Assembly: GCF_019397265.1 (NCBI RefSeq)
Contig: NZ_CP068985.1
Location: 4,258,501 to 4,322,500, forward strand
DNA: 64,000 bases
Direction of reading: 5' to 3'
Source of the DNA: Nonomuraea coxensis DSM 45129
GTDB lineage: Bacteria; Actinomycetota; Actinomycetes; Streptosporangiales; Streptosporangiaceae
Part shown: positions 1 to 8,259 of the stretch, in pieces
Layout: each line of letters begins with the position of its first letter
How positions within the stretch are numbered: position 1 is the stretch's first letter
The notes under the pieces: model-generated
Databases searched by the model: none
What the model saw: only the letters and a program-made list of their open reading frames with translations
What the model was told of the DNA's origin: nothing
Translations under genes and position numbers: made by a program

Positions 1-725
1 GCGCGGTGGTCCATGGGGGTGGTGCCGGCGTGCCCGGCCGCGCCCTCGACGGTGACGGCCACGTTGACCCGGCCGGCGATGCTGTCCACGACGCCGATGG
101 GCACGCCGCGGCGTTCCAGCACGTCGCCCTGCTCGATGTGCAGCTCCAGGTAGGCGGCGATCTCGCCGGGCGGCCAGGCGGCCCCGGCGAGCCGGGCGGC
201 GTCGCCGCCGACCGCCGCCAGCAGGTCGCGGATCGGGACGCCCCGCTCGTCCTGCGTCTTGGCGATGCCGGGCGGCAGCGCGCCGGCGAAGCCGTGGGCG
301 CCGAGCATGCCCATGGTGCCGTGGCCGCCCTCCTCGTCGCAGAAGGCCACCACCGCCAGGTCGTGCGCCAGGTCGTGGCCGGCCAGCGTGCGCGCGACCT
401 CGACGGCGGCCAGCACGCCGTAGGCGCCGTCGAGGGCGCCGCCGTTCACGACCGTGTCGAGGTGGGAGCCGAGCACGAGCGTCCCCGTCCCCGGCGCCGT
501 GCCGGGCCGGGCGCCGATGAGGTTGCCGGCCGCGTCCACGCGGACCGCGAGGCCCGCCTCCCGCATGAGGCCGGCCACGTAGGCGCGGCCCGCCACGTCC
601 TCGGGGCTGAACGCCAGCCGGGTCACGCCGCCCTCCGGCGTCGCGCCGATCGCGGCCAGCCGGGTGAGGTGCGTCAGCAGCCGTCCGGCGTCCACGCCGG
701 GCCTGACCTGTTCCGCGGCGGTCAT
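1..725 (-). CDS. M20-family amidohydrolase, partial (C-terminus outside window)
   Basis: Metal-dependent peptidase M20 family, closest in appearance to the N-carbamoyl-L-amino acid hydrolase / allantoate amidohydrolase branch. About 241 codons are visible out of roughly 400. Seen on the minus strand: GSHLDTVVNGGALDGAYG (His and Asp metal ligands), AFCDEEGG (catalytic and ligand Glu pair), LELHIEQGDVLE, which is typical of the carbamoylase branch, and GHAGTTPMDHR just before the edge. The ATG at 725 overlaps the TGA of the MbtH-like gene (ATGA), so it is the last visible gene of an operon coming from 8135. Family members cleave N-carbamoyl, N-acyl or ureido bonds of amino acids. Here it could mature or detoxify a peptide product or process a precursor, but no substrate can be read from the sequence. 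Confidence 0.85.
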   Translation of the reverse strand, partial: MTAAEQVRPGVDAGRLLTHLTRLAAIGATPEGGVTRLAFSPEDVAGRAYVAGLMREAGLAVRVDAAGNLIGARPGTAPGTGTLVLGSHLDTVVNGGALDGAYGVLAAVEVARTLAGHDLAHDLAVVAFCDEEGGHGTMGMLGAHGFAGALPPGIAKTQDERGVPIRDLLAAVGGDAARLAGAAWPPGEIAAYLELHIEQGDVLERRGVPIGVVDSIAGRVNVAVTVEGAAGHAGTTPMDHR

Positions 726-898
726 GGGACGCGCAGCGACTTCGGCCGCATGTCCGTCCACACCTGCTCGACGTGGGCCAGGCAGCTCTCGCGGTCGCCC
801 GCGAAGCCCGTCGCCGACCAGCCGTCGGGCACGGCCCGGCCGGCCGGCCAGATCGCGTACTGCTCCTCGTGGTTGACCACCACCAGGTGGGTCGGCAT
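722..898 (-). CDS. MbtH-like protein
   Basis: Small chaperone-like protein of 58 residues that binds adenylation domains and supports their folding or activity. The family signature is visible: NHEEQYAIWP near the N-terminus, a GW pair at about residues 26-27, and VEQVWTDMRPKSLR near the C-terminus. The ATG at 898 lies directly downstream of the type II thioesterase stop (900) and the stop overlaps the amidohydrolase start. It lies in the operon that encodes the freestanding A domain and the C-T-C protein, so it probably serves the A domains of the 1-26 kb line. A second paralogue sits at 50535-50726 in the other line. Confidence 0.93.
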   Translation of the reverse strand: MPTHLVVVNHEEQYAIWPAGRAVPDGWSATGFAGDRESCLAHVEQVWTDMRPKSLRVP

Positions 899-899
899 G

Positions 900-1658
900 T
901 CATACCTCCAGGTCGTTGACGATGCAGGCGAGCAGCTCGCGGCGGCGCTCGTGCAGGAAGAAGTGGCCGCCGGGCAGCACCCGGCAGGTGAAGACGCCGC
1001 CCGCCTGCCGCGCCCACAGCCGGGCCTCACCGGGCGGGACGACCTCGTCGTCCGCGCCGGTGTAGACGTGCACCGGGCAGGCCAGGGGCGGCTCGGGCCG
1101 GTGCACGTGCGTGTCCGTCACCGCCAGGTCGGCGCGCACCCGGGGCAGCACCACGGCCAGCAGCCGCTCGTCCTCCAGCGGCATGCCGTGGCTGCCGCCC
1201 AGGCGGCGCATCCAGGCGACCAGCGCGGGATCGGGCAGGTCATGGCGGGACTCGCCGCGCGGCCCGTCCGGCGGGGCCGCGGCGGCGGCCAGCAGCGCCC
1301 GCGGCGGCCGGGCGCCGCGCCGCCGCAGCTCCCGCGCCAGCTCGAACGCCACCCACGCCCCCATGCTGTAGCCGAACAGCGCGTAAGGCCGCGCCAGCGC
1401 CGGCTCCAGCGCGTCGGCCAGCTCCGGGACGAGCCGGTCCATGCCGGTGTGCGGCCGCTCCCTGATCCGGCGCTCGCGGCCGGGCAGGTGCACCGGCACG
1501 ACCTCCACGGACGGCGGCAGCAGGGCGGCCCACTGGGCGTACTCGACCGAGCCGCCGCCCGCGTACGGCAGGCAGAACAGCCGGATCTCGGCGTCCGGCC
1601 GCGGCTCGGGGACGCTCGTCCAGAGCGCGGGGGAGGCTTCCGGCCGGGTCGCGGTCAT
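900..1658 (-). CDS. Type II thioesterase
   Basis: Stand-alone alpha/beta hydrolase of 252 residues, the usual length for editing thioesterases that strip stalled or mis-primed acyl groups from carrier proteins. The N-terminus carries FCLPYAGGG, the nucleophile elbow is LFGYSMGAW (GxSxG), and the catalytic His lies in LPGGHFFL near the C-terminus. The ATG at 1658 overlaps the stop of the C-T-C gene by 4 nt, implying translational coupling. It is cytosolic and presumably services the dissociated line of this operon and the facing plus-strand operon, where many free-standing carriers make mis-priming more likely. It differs clearly from the second type II thioesterase at 61227-62417, which has an extra C-terminal domain. 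Confidence 0.93.
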   Translation of the reverse strand: MTATRPEASPALWTSVPEPRPDAEIRLFCLPYAGGGSVEYAQWAALLPPSVEVVPVHLPGRERRIRERPHTGMDRLVPELADALEPALARPYALFGYSMGAWVAFELARELRRRGARPPRALLAAAAAPPDGPRGESRHDLPDPALVAWMRRLGGSHGMPLEDERLLAVVLPRVRADLAVTDTHVHRPEPPLACPVHVYTGADDEVVPPGEARLWARQAGGVFTCRVLPGGHFFLHERRRELLACIVNDLEV

Positions 1659-4600
1659 GGGGTCACCTCGGTCAGGGGCCGGTCGGGATCGGTCACCAGG
1701 GCGGTGGTCAGCCGCCGCAGCTCCTCCGCCATCGCGGCGGCGGTGCCCGGCAGGAACAGGGCGGTGTCGTACTCCAGCACCGCGCGGGCCCGCCCGCCCA
1801 GGTCGGTGACCTCCAGCGCCAGGTCGAACTGGGCGGTGCCGAGCGGGACGGCGAGCCGTTCTGCGGCGACGCCGGGCAGGGCGTCGGCGGCCGACTCCAG
1901 CAGCCGGGTGTCGTGCAGGGTGAACAGGGCGTCGAACGGCGGCCGGCCGCCGAGCAGCGGCAACGGCAGCTCCTGGTGCTCGTAGTCGGCGAGCAGGCCG
2001 CGCCGCACCCGCGCCAGCGCCTCGGCGAAGGTGCGGGCCCCGGTCAGGTCGGTGCGTACCGCGAGGACGTTGACGAAGTGGCCGATGAGCCCGGTCGTCT
2101 CGGCCCTGGACCGGCCGGAGACGACCGAGCCGGTGACCACGTCGGCCGAGCCGGTGCGGCCGGCCAGCCAGAGCTGGAAGGCGGCCAGGTGGACCATGTG
2201 CGGGGTGGCGTCGGCCGCCCGGCACAGCTCGCGCACGTCCACGTCCAGGTCGAAGGCGTGCTGGGCGCCCTCGAAGCGGGGGCGGCGGGGCCGGGGGAGG
2301 TCGGTGGGCAGCGGCGCGCGGGCCGCTCCCGCCAGCCGCTCCCGCCAGTAGCCGGTCAGCCGGTCCAGGCGTTCGCCGGTGAGCGCCGCGCGCTCCCAGA
2401 CCGCGTGGTCCACGCACTGCACGGCGGGCGGCGCGGGCGGCGCGCCGCCGCCGGTCTCCGCCAGGTAGTGGCCGCACAGGTCGCGCCAGAACACGGCCGC
2501 CGACCAGCCGTCGAAGGCGATGTGGTGGACCAGGAAGAGCAGCACGTGCTCCGCCGGCCCCACCCGGTACAGCACCGGCCGCACCGGCGGCCCCGCCGCC
2601 AGATCGAACGGCGTGCGGTACTCGGCGAGCGCCCGCTCCATCGCCTCCGCCGCGTCCGCGACGTCCGCCACCGGCAGCCGGAACGCGCCGGGCTCCAGCA
2701 CCCGCTGCACCGGCCCCCGCCGGGTGGCGGCGTAGACCGTGCGCAGCGCCTCGTGCCCGGCCACGACCCGGCCGAGCGCCCGCTCCAGCGCGGCCACGTC
2801 GAGCGGCCCGCGCAGGCGGAAGACGTGCGGCGCGTTGTAGGCGAGGCTCTCCGGCGCGAGCTGGTGCAGCACCCACAGGCTCTCCTGCGCGTAGGAGAGC
2901 GGGAAGTCCGCGCCCGGCTCCCGGGGGAGCGGCCGCGGTCCCGGGAGCGCCGGCCCGCCCAGCCGGGCGGCCAGCGCCGCGGGGGTCAGGTCGTGGAAGA
3001 TGTCGGAGATCGACACCTCCGCGCCGAGCCGCTCCTGCAGCTCGATGGAGACCTGGACGGCCGCCAGCGAGTGGCCGCCGCGTTCGAAGAAGTCGTCGTC
3101 CGGCCCGATCTCCCCGGGGTCCAGGTCCAGCACCCGCGCCCAGATGCCGATCACCACGTCCACCAGCTCGTCCGGGGCCTCCCGGTGATCGCGCCGCGCG
3201 CGGGAGGCATCCGGCGGAGCCGCGGGCCGCGGGCGCTCGGCCCAGTCGAGGGCGCTGAGCGGACGGCCGGGGTGGGCGGCGGCGTCGGTGAGCAGCCGCA
3301 CGTACCCGTCGGCGAGCCAGGCCGCCGTCGCCTCGTCGAACAGGGCCGTGTTGTAGCGCAGCAGCCCGGACACCCCGTCCCCGGCGATCAGCTCCATCTC
3401 CAGGTCGAACCTGATCGTCCGCTGCGGCAGCGGGAACGTGGTCAGCTCCAGGTCGCCGAGCCGTACCAGCATCCCGCGCTCGCCCGGCGCGGCGGCCCCC
3501 AGCGGCGAGGCCGCCCCGCCGGAGCCGGACCGCTCGATCGCGCCCCGCTGCGAGGCCCGCAGCGTGAACGCCACGTCGAACAGCGGCGACCTGCTCGGGT
3601 CCCTGGGCACCCCCAGCCGCTCCACCAGCAGCGGGAACGGGTAGTCCTGGTGGTCGAGGGCGTCCAGCACGACCCGGCGGGCCCGGCCCAGCGCCTCGGC
3701 GAACGTCGGGTCGCCCGACAGGCCGGCGCGCACCACCACCGGGTTGACGAAGTAGCCGGCCGTGCCGGCGAACTCCGGCCGGGTGCGGCCCGAGGCCCAC
3801 GTGCCCAGCAGGAAGTCCTCCTGACCGCACGCCCGGCCGAGCAGCAGCTCGAACCCGGTCAGCAGCGCCGTGTACAGCGTGGTGCCGGCCGCCGCCGCCA
3901 GCTCCGCCACCCGCGCCGCCGCCTCCGGGCCGAGCCGCAGCGGCAGGGCCGCCCCGCCGAACGTCTGGTCCGCCGGGCGCGGCCGGTCGGCCGGCAGCCG
4001 CAGCGGGGGCGGCCGGTCGCCGAGCACGCCGCTCCAGTGCCGCTCCAGCCGTCGGCCCTCGGGACCGGCCAGCATGGCCGCCTGCCACAGCACGTAGTCG
4101 CCGTACGTCGCGGCCGGCGCGGGCAGGTCCGGCGCGCCGTTCCGGGCGAACGCCGCGTACGCCGTGCCCAGCTCCTCCAGGAGCTGGAACAGCGACCAGC
4201 CGTCCACGGCGATGTGGTGGGTCACCCACAGCAGCACCGGAGGCCCGTCGCCGCCGCGCACCACGGCGACCCGCGAGACCGGGCCCCTGGCCAGGTCGAA
4301 CGGCCGCCGCGCCGCGGTCTCCAGGACCTCGACCGGATCCTGGCCCGGCTCCAGGTTCAGCACCCGGAAGGCGATCCGGCCCGCCGGGTTCACCCGCTGC
4401 ACCGGGGTGCCGCGGGCGTGGGAGTAGGTGGTGCGGAAGATCGGATGCCGCTCGGCCAGCCAGTCGAACGCCCGGCGCAGCGCCTCCAGGTCCACCCGGC
4501 CGCGCATCGTCCAGGCGAACGGCATGTGGTAGGCGAGGCCCGCCTCCGGCCGGATCCGGTCCATGAACCAGAGGGCGCGCTGCCCGTAGGAGAGCGGGAC

Positions 4601-4678
4601 GGGCGCCGCCCCGGTCCGCATGAGCTCGGCCAGCAGCGCCCGCTTGTCCGCCGCGGACATCGGCGCTCGTGTGTCCAT
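1655..4678 (-). CDS. NRPS C-T-C protein without adenylation domain
   Basis: NRPS subunit of 1007 residues with order C (about 25-445), T (about 505-570) and C (about 590-1000). The first C has HHIAVDGWS near residue 155, the second HHIAFDGWS near 718, so both keep the HHxxxDG catalytic core. The T domain carries DFFERGGHSLAAVQ with its phosphopantetheine Ser near 533. There is no A domain, so the carrier must be charged in trans, most simply by a freestanding A domain (6639-8135 or 16783-18180). The second C domain needs an acceptor on another protein, and the A-T-C protein (18189-21332) offers a T with no C of its own. The short N-terminal helix (MSAADKRALLAELM) resembles a docking segment. 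The start ATG at 4678 has only a weak upstream purine stretch; an internal ATG lies at 4660. Confidence 0.92.
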   Translation of the reverse strand: MDTRAPMSAADKRALLAELMRTGAAPVPLSYGQRALWFMDRIRPEAGLAYHMPFAWTMRGRVDLEALRRAFDWLAERHPIFRTTYSHARGTPVQRVNPAGRIAFRVLNLEPGQDPVEVLETAARRPFDLARGPVSRVAVVRGGDGPPVLLWVTHHIAVDGWSLFQLLEELGTAYAAFARNGAPDLPAPAATYGDYVLWQAAMLAGPEGRRLERHWSGVLGDRPPPLRLPADRPRPADQTFGGAALPLRLGPEAAARVAELAAAAGTTLYTALLTGFELLLGRACGQEDFLLGTWASGRTRPEFAGTAGYFVNPVVVRAGLSGDPTFAEALGRARRVVLDALDHQDYPFPLLVERLGVPRDPSRSPLFDVAFTLRASQRGAIERSGSGGAASPLGAAAPGERGMLVRLGDLELTTFPLPQRTIRFDLEMELIAGDGVSGLLRYNTALFDEATAAWLADGYVRLLTDAAAHPGRPLSALDWAERPRPAAPPDASRARRDHREAPDELVDVVIGIWARVLDLDPGEIGPDDDFFERGGHSLAAVQVSIELQERLGAEVSISDIFHDLTPAALAARLGGPALPGPRPLPREPGADFPLSYAQESLWVLHQLAPESLAYNAPHVFRLRGPLDVAALERALGRVVAGHEALRTVYAATRRGPVQRVLEPGAFRLPVADVADAAEAMERALAEYRTPFDLAAGPPVRPVLYRVGPAEHVLLFLVHHIAFDGWSAAVFWRDLCGHYLAETGGGAPPAPPAVQCVDHAVWERAALTGERLDRLTGYWRERLAGAARAPLPTDLPRPRRPRFEGAQHAFDLDVDVRELCRAADATPHMVHLAAFQLWLAGRTGSADVVTGSVVSGRSRAETTGLIGHFVNVLAVRTDLTGARTFAEALARVRRGLLADYEHQELPLPLLGGRPPFDALFTLHDTRLLESAADALPGVAAERLAVPLGTAQFDLALEVTDLGGRARAVLEYDTALFLPGTAAAMAEELRRLTTALVTDPDRPLTEVTP

Positions 4679-4693
4679 AACCGTCGCTTTCGT

Positions 4694-5296
4694 TCAGGCC
4701 ACGGGGAGGGTCAGGCGCTCGGCCAGCGCCATGGCCTCCTCGGGCGAGTCCGCCGTGTGGAAGACGGGGGTCGGGGAGGTGATCAGGTCGAGCCCGGCCA
4801 GCGTCTCCACCAGCGCGATGAAGCCGTCCCACACGCCGTCGGGGTTGACGATGATCATCGGCTTGGCGTGCACGCCCAGATACGTGGCCGAGATCACCTC
4901 CAGGATCTCGTCCAGCGTGCCGAACCCGCCGGGCAGCGCGAGGAAGACGTCCGCGCTGCGCAGCATGTGCTCCTTGCGCTTGAGCAGCGTGTCCGTCAGG
5001 TGCAGCTCCTGCGCCGGGGCCGCGATCGCCCGCTCGCGCTCGTACAGGAAGTGCGGGATCACGCCGCGGATGGACGCGCCGTGCTCCGCCGCGGCCCACG
5101 CCACCTCGCCCATCAGCCCCGACCCGCCGCCGCCGTAGAGCAGGCGGTGGCCGCGCCGGCCGATGAGGCTCCCGGTCGCCCGCGCCGCCGCCACGATGGA
5201 CGGGGAGTTGCACCGGCCCGCGCCGCAGAAGACGCAGATCTCCAGCGGGCCGCGCCCGCCGCGAGGCAGCCCGGCTTCCACGGTCGTCGAGCTCAT
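4694..5296 (-). CDS. LOG-family phosphoribohydrolase-like protein
   Basis: Protein of 200 residues of the LOG / TIGR00730 family (older label: lysine decarboxylase family). Known members remove ribose 5-phosphate from N6-modified AMP or other nucleoside monophosphates to release the free base. Seen: ICVFCGAG at the start, GGGGSGLMG (nucleotide-phosphate loop) near residue 55, and LPGGFGTLDEI near 125, the family's PGGxGTxxE signature with catalytic Arg/Glu context. It overlaps the crotonyl-CoA reductase stop by 4 nt and is followed 15 nt later by the C-T-C gene, so it is a genuine member of the biosynthetic operon. Such a gene is not a usual NRPS or PKS partner; a nucleobase-linked precursor or a repurposed activity is possible. 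Confidence 0.88.
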   Translation of the reverse strand: MSSTTVEAGLPRGGRGPLEICVFCGAGRCNSPSIVAAARATGSLIGRRGHRLLYGGGGSGLMGEVAWAAAEHGASIRGVIPHFLYERERAIAAPAQELHLTDTLLKRKEHMLRSADVFLALPGGFGTLDEILEVISATYLGVHAKPMIIVNPDGVWDGFIALVETLAGLDLITSPTPVFHTADSPEEAMALAERLTLPVA

Positions 5297-6642
5297 GAGG
5301 TCGTCCCTGGCCGGTAGAGGCTGATGGCGCGCGCGTGACGCCGCCTGGTCTCGTGGTCGCGCACGCCCAGCCCCTCCTGCGGGGCCAGGCACAGCACCCC
5401 GACCTTGCCCTGGTGGGCGTTGCGCCGCACGTCGTGCACGGCGTCCGCGGTCTGCTCCAGGTGGTAGCTGCGCGACAGCGTGGGATGGATGTGCCCCCTG
5501 GCGACCAGGCGGTTGGCCTGCCACGCCTCGTGGTAGTTGGCGAAGTGCGTGCCGACGATGCGCTTCAGGTGCATCCACAGGTAGCGGTTGTCGAAGCTGT
5601 GCTGGAAGCCGCTGGTGGAGGCGCAGGTGACGATCGTGCCGCCGCGGCGGGCCACGAACACGCTCGCGCCGAAGGTGTCCCTGCCGGGATGCTCGAACAC
5701 GATGTCCGGGTCGTCGCCGCCGGTCAGCTCCCGGATCCGGCCGCCGAACCTGCGCCACTCGGCCACGTCCGGGGTGTGCTCGTCCTTCCAGAACGCGAAC
5801 CCCTCCGCGACCCGGTCGATCACCAGCTCCGCCCCCGCCCGCCGGGCCAGCTCCGCCTTCTCCGGCGAGGAGACCACGCACACCGGGGTCGCGCCGCCGC
5901 GCAGCGCGTACTGGGTGGCGTACGAGCCGAGGCCGCCGGAGGCGCCCCAGATCAGCACGGTGTCGCCCTGCTTCATCGCCGCGCCGTTGCGCGAGACGAG
6001 CTGCCGGTAGACCGTGGAGTTGACCAGCCCCGAGCAGGCCGCCTCCTCCCACGTCAGGTGGGCAGGCATCGGCATGAGCTGGTTGGCCTTCACCAGGGCC
6101 AGCTCGGCCAGCCCGCCGAAGTTGGTCTCGAAACCCCAGATGCGCTGCTCCGGGTCGAGCATCGTGTCGTCGTGCCCCTCGGGCCGCTCCAGCTCCACCG
6201 ACAGGCAGTGCGCCACCACCCGGTCGCCCGGCTTCCACGCGCTGACGCCCGGCCCGACCCGCAGCACCACGCCCGACAGGTCCGAGCCCAGCACGTGGTA
6301 CGGCCGGTCGTGCCGGCGGGCCAGCGGGTCGCGCCTGCCGTAGCGGCGCAGGAAGGCGAACGTCGGCACCGGCTCGAAGATGGCCGACCAGACGGTGTTG
6401 TAGTTGACGGCGCTGGCCATCACCGCCACCAGCGCCTCGCCGGGCCCGACCTCCGGGGTCGGCACCTCGTCCAGGTGCAGCGACTTGCGCGGGTCCTTGT
6501 CCGCGCTCGGCGTGCCGTCGAACATGTCGCTCTCGTCGGCGTGGACCGTCACGGCCGCGTACGACTCCGGCACCGGCAACGCGGCGAAGCAGGCCGGGTC
6601 GCTCACGCCGCCGAGCACGGCGTCGCGGATCTCGTTCATCAT
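5293..6642 (-). CDS. ccr: Crotonyl-CoA carboxylase/reductase
   Basis: Medium-chain dehydrogenase of 449 residues that reductively carboxylates crotonyl-CoA (or longer 2-enoyl-CoAs) with NADPH and CO2 to ethylmalonyl-CoA (or alkylmalonyl-CoA). Typical features: the N-terminal region ending in DEVPTPEVGPGEALV, ASAVNYNTVW, the nucleotide fold WGASGGLGSYATQYA, and the CCR-type stretches VFEHPGRDTFGASVF and YLWMHLKRIVGTHFANYHEA. Two ATGs are adjacent (6642 and 6639); GGAGG seven nt before the first favours 6642, which also overlaps the A-domain stop. Its likely customer is the AT of the PKS at 8260-12471, whose specificity motif is VAGH, a form reported for ethylmalonyl-type ATs. Alternatives are other enoyl-CoA substrates giving longer branches. 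Confidence 0.93.
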   Translation of the reverse strand: MMNEIRDAVLGGVSDPACFAALPVPESYAAVTVHADESDMFDGTPSADKDPRKSLHLDEVPTPEVGPGEALVAVMASAVNYNTVWSAIFEPVPTFAFLRRYGRRDPLARRHDRPYHVLGSDLSGVVLRVGPGVSAWKPGDRVVAHCLSVELERPEGHDDTMLDPEQRIWGFETNFGGLAELALVKANQLMPMPAHLTWEEAACSGLVNSTVYRQLVSRNGAAMKQGDTVLIWGASGGLGSYATQYALRGGATPVCVVSSPEKAELARRAGAELVIDRVAEGFAFWKDEHTPDVAEWRRFGGRIRELTGGDDPDIVFEHPGRDTFGASVFVARRGGTIVTCASTSGFQHSFDNRYLWMHLKRIVGTHFANYHEAWQANRLVARGHIHPTLSRSYHLEQTADAVHDVRRNAHQGKVGVLCLAPQEGLGVRDHETRRRHARAISLYRPGTTS

Positions 6643-8135
6643 CTCTGGGCCTCCAGGGCGAGCCGGTCGAGCTTGCCGTTCGGGTTGAGCGGCAGCGCGG
6701 CGACGGTGCGGAAACGGGCGGGGACCATGTGCGCGGGCAGGCTCCGGCCGCACACCGCGCGCAGCGCGGCCGGCTCAGGCGGCTCGCCCACCAGGTACGC
6801 CACCAGCAGCGGCTCCCCGCCCGGCGGCGTCCGCACGACCACCGCCGCGTCGCTCACGCCGGGCACGCCGCGCAGGACGGACTCGATCTCGCCCAGCTCG
6901 ATCCGGAACCCGCGGATCTTCACCTGGGAGTCGATCCGCCCGAGGTACTGGAAGGAGCCGTCGGCGAGCCGCCGTACCAGGTCGCCGGTCCGGTACCAGC
7001 GGCGCTCGCCGTCGCCCAGGTCGACCACGGGGAACCGCTCGGCGTTGAGCTCCGGCCGCTTCAGGTAGCCGGCGGCCAGCGCGGTGCCGCCCACCCACAG
7101 CTCGCCCTCCGCGCCCGCCCCGACCGGGACGCCGCTCTCCGCCACCACGGCGGTCCGCACGTGGCGCAGCGGCCGGCCGATGTTCGTCGGGGACGAGGTG
7201 TCGAGCACCGCCTGCCGGTCCACGACCGTGCAGGTGGCGAAGACGGTCGTCTCGGTGGGGCCGTAGATGTTGACGATCTCCTCGCGCCCGCCGGTCAGGT
7301 CCATCCAGCGGCGGATCGTGTCCCGGTCGATGGCCTCGCCGCCGAAGATGAGATAGCGCAGCGCCAGCGGGACCGGCTCCTGCTCCATCGCCCACGCCAG
7401 ATACTTGAACATGCTCGGCACCTGGCACAGCACCGTGACGCGCTCGGCGGCCAGCGTGCGCAGCAGGCGGCGCGGGTCGCGCCCGGTCGCGGGCGGCACC
7501 ACCACGAGCCTGCCGCCGTGCACCAGCGGCCCCCAGATCTCCCACACGGAGAAGTCGAAACAGTGGCTGTGGAACCAGGTCCACACGTCGCCGGGGCCGA
7601 AGGAGAAACGCTCGCGGGCCGAGCGGAACAGCTCCAGCACCGCGCCCTCCGGCGTCGCCACGCCCTTCGGCCGGCCGGTCGAGCCCGAGGTGTAGATGAC
7701 GTGCGTCGGGACCTCCGGCGAGCGGGCGGCCGGCGGCTCGACGGGGGCGGGCGTCCCGTCCACCTCGACCGCCGGGACGTCCCCGGACGGCCAGGCCGCG
7801 CCGGGGTCGGCGCACACGGCCCGCAGCTCGCTGTCGCCGGCCATGAACCGCACCCGCTCCTCCGGGTAGTCCGGGTCCAGCGGCACGTACGTGCAGCCGT
7901 GGCCGACCACCGCCACGACGGCAGCCACCACCTTCCACGAGCGCCGCATGAAGATCCCCACCCGGTCGCCGGGCGCCAGGCCCAGCGCGGCGAAGGAGGC
8001 GCGGATGCCGGAGGCGCAGGCCGCCAGCTCCGCGTAGGTGACCGTCACGTCCCCGTCGGTGACGGCCACCGCGTCCGGCCGCCGGGTCACGTGCCGGTGG
8101 AAGGCGGAGCTGAGAGAGCGCAGTTCTTCGTCCAC
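6639..8135 (-). CDS. Freestanding NRPS adenylation domain
   Basis: Adenylation protein of 498 residues with no carrier. It activates an amino acid as the aminoacyl-AMP and loads it onto a T domain elsewhere. Core motifs: YTSGSTGRPKG (A3), FDFSVWEIW (A4), NIYGPTETT (A5), YRTGDL (A7), PNGKLDR (A10, catalytic Lys). The ten-residue specificity code, aligned by eye to GrsA, is roughly D-F-W-C-I-G-I-V-F-K. This shares D-F-W and I-G with the threonine code but differs at several positions, so Thr-like is only a hint. The start is GTG at 8135 without a strong Shine-Dalgarno sequence; it is the first gene of the minus-strand operon and diverges from the PKS gene at 8260. It is a candidate loader for the T domain of the C-T-C protein. 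Confidence 0.92.
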   Translation of the reverse strand: MDEELRSLSSAFHRHVTRRPDAVAVTDGDVTVTYAELAACASGIRASFAALGLAPGDRVGIFMRRSWKVVAAVVAVVGHGCTYVPLDPDYPEERVRFMAGDSELRAVCADPGAAWPSGDVPAVEVDGTPAPVEPPAARSPEVPTHVIYTSGSTGRPKGVATPEGAVLELFRSARERFSFGPGDVWTWFHSHCFDFSVWEIWGPLVHGGRLVVVPPATGRDPRRLLRTLAAERVTVLCQVPSMFKYLAWAMEQEPVPLALRYLIFGGEAIDRDTIRRWMDLTGGREEIVNIYGPTETTVFATCTVVDRQAVLDTSSPTNIGRPLRHVRTAVVAESGVPVGAGAEGELWVGGTALAAGYLKRPELNAERFPVVDLGDGERRWYRTGDLVRRLADGSFQYLGRIDSQVKIRGFRIELGEIESVLRGVPGVSDAAVVVRTPPGGEPLLVAYLVGEPPEPAALRAVCGRSLPAHMVPARFRTVAALPLNPNGKLDRLALEAQR

Positions 8136-8259
8136 GAACGGGACGATCCCCGCTGCCGGCCCCGGCCGGTATTCGCCGCCCGGCTAGGATTCGCGCCGCG
8201 CCCCCGCCTTCCGGCCAGGTGCGGATCCGCCCTCGGGACGGGCGACGCCGGGCCCGCCG
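8136..8259. promoter_or_regulatory. Divergent promoter region between A-domain and PKS operons
   Basis: A 124-bp non-coding gap separates two head-to-head operons and must hold promoters for both. On the plus strand TAGGAT at 8185-8190 resembles an actinomycete -10 element, but I see no convincing -35 about 17 bp upstream. No clear minus-strand promoter was found. Assignment rests mainly on gene arrangement. Confidence 0.4.

Noticed and set aside
6..5317. Long open frames on the plus strand opposite the amidohydrolase and C-T-C genes (659 and 1134 codons).
   Set aside because: Arg/Gly/Pro/Ala-rich with no family features; they are antisense frames of real genes kept open by extreme GC content. 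The same applies to most long frames opposite or shifted within NRPS/PKS genes.
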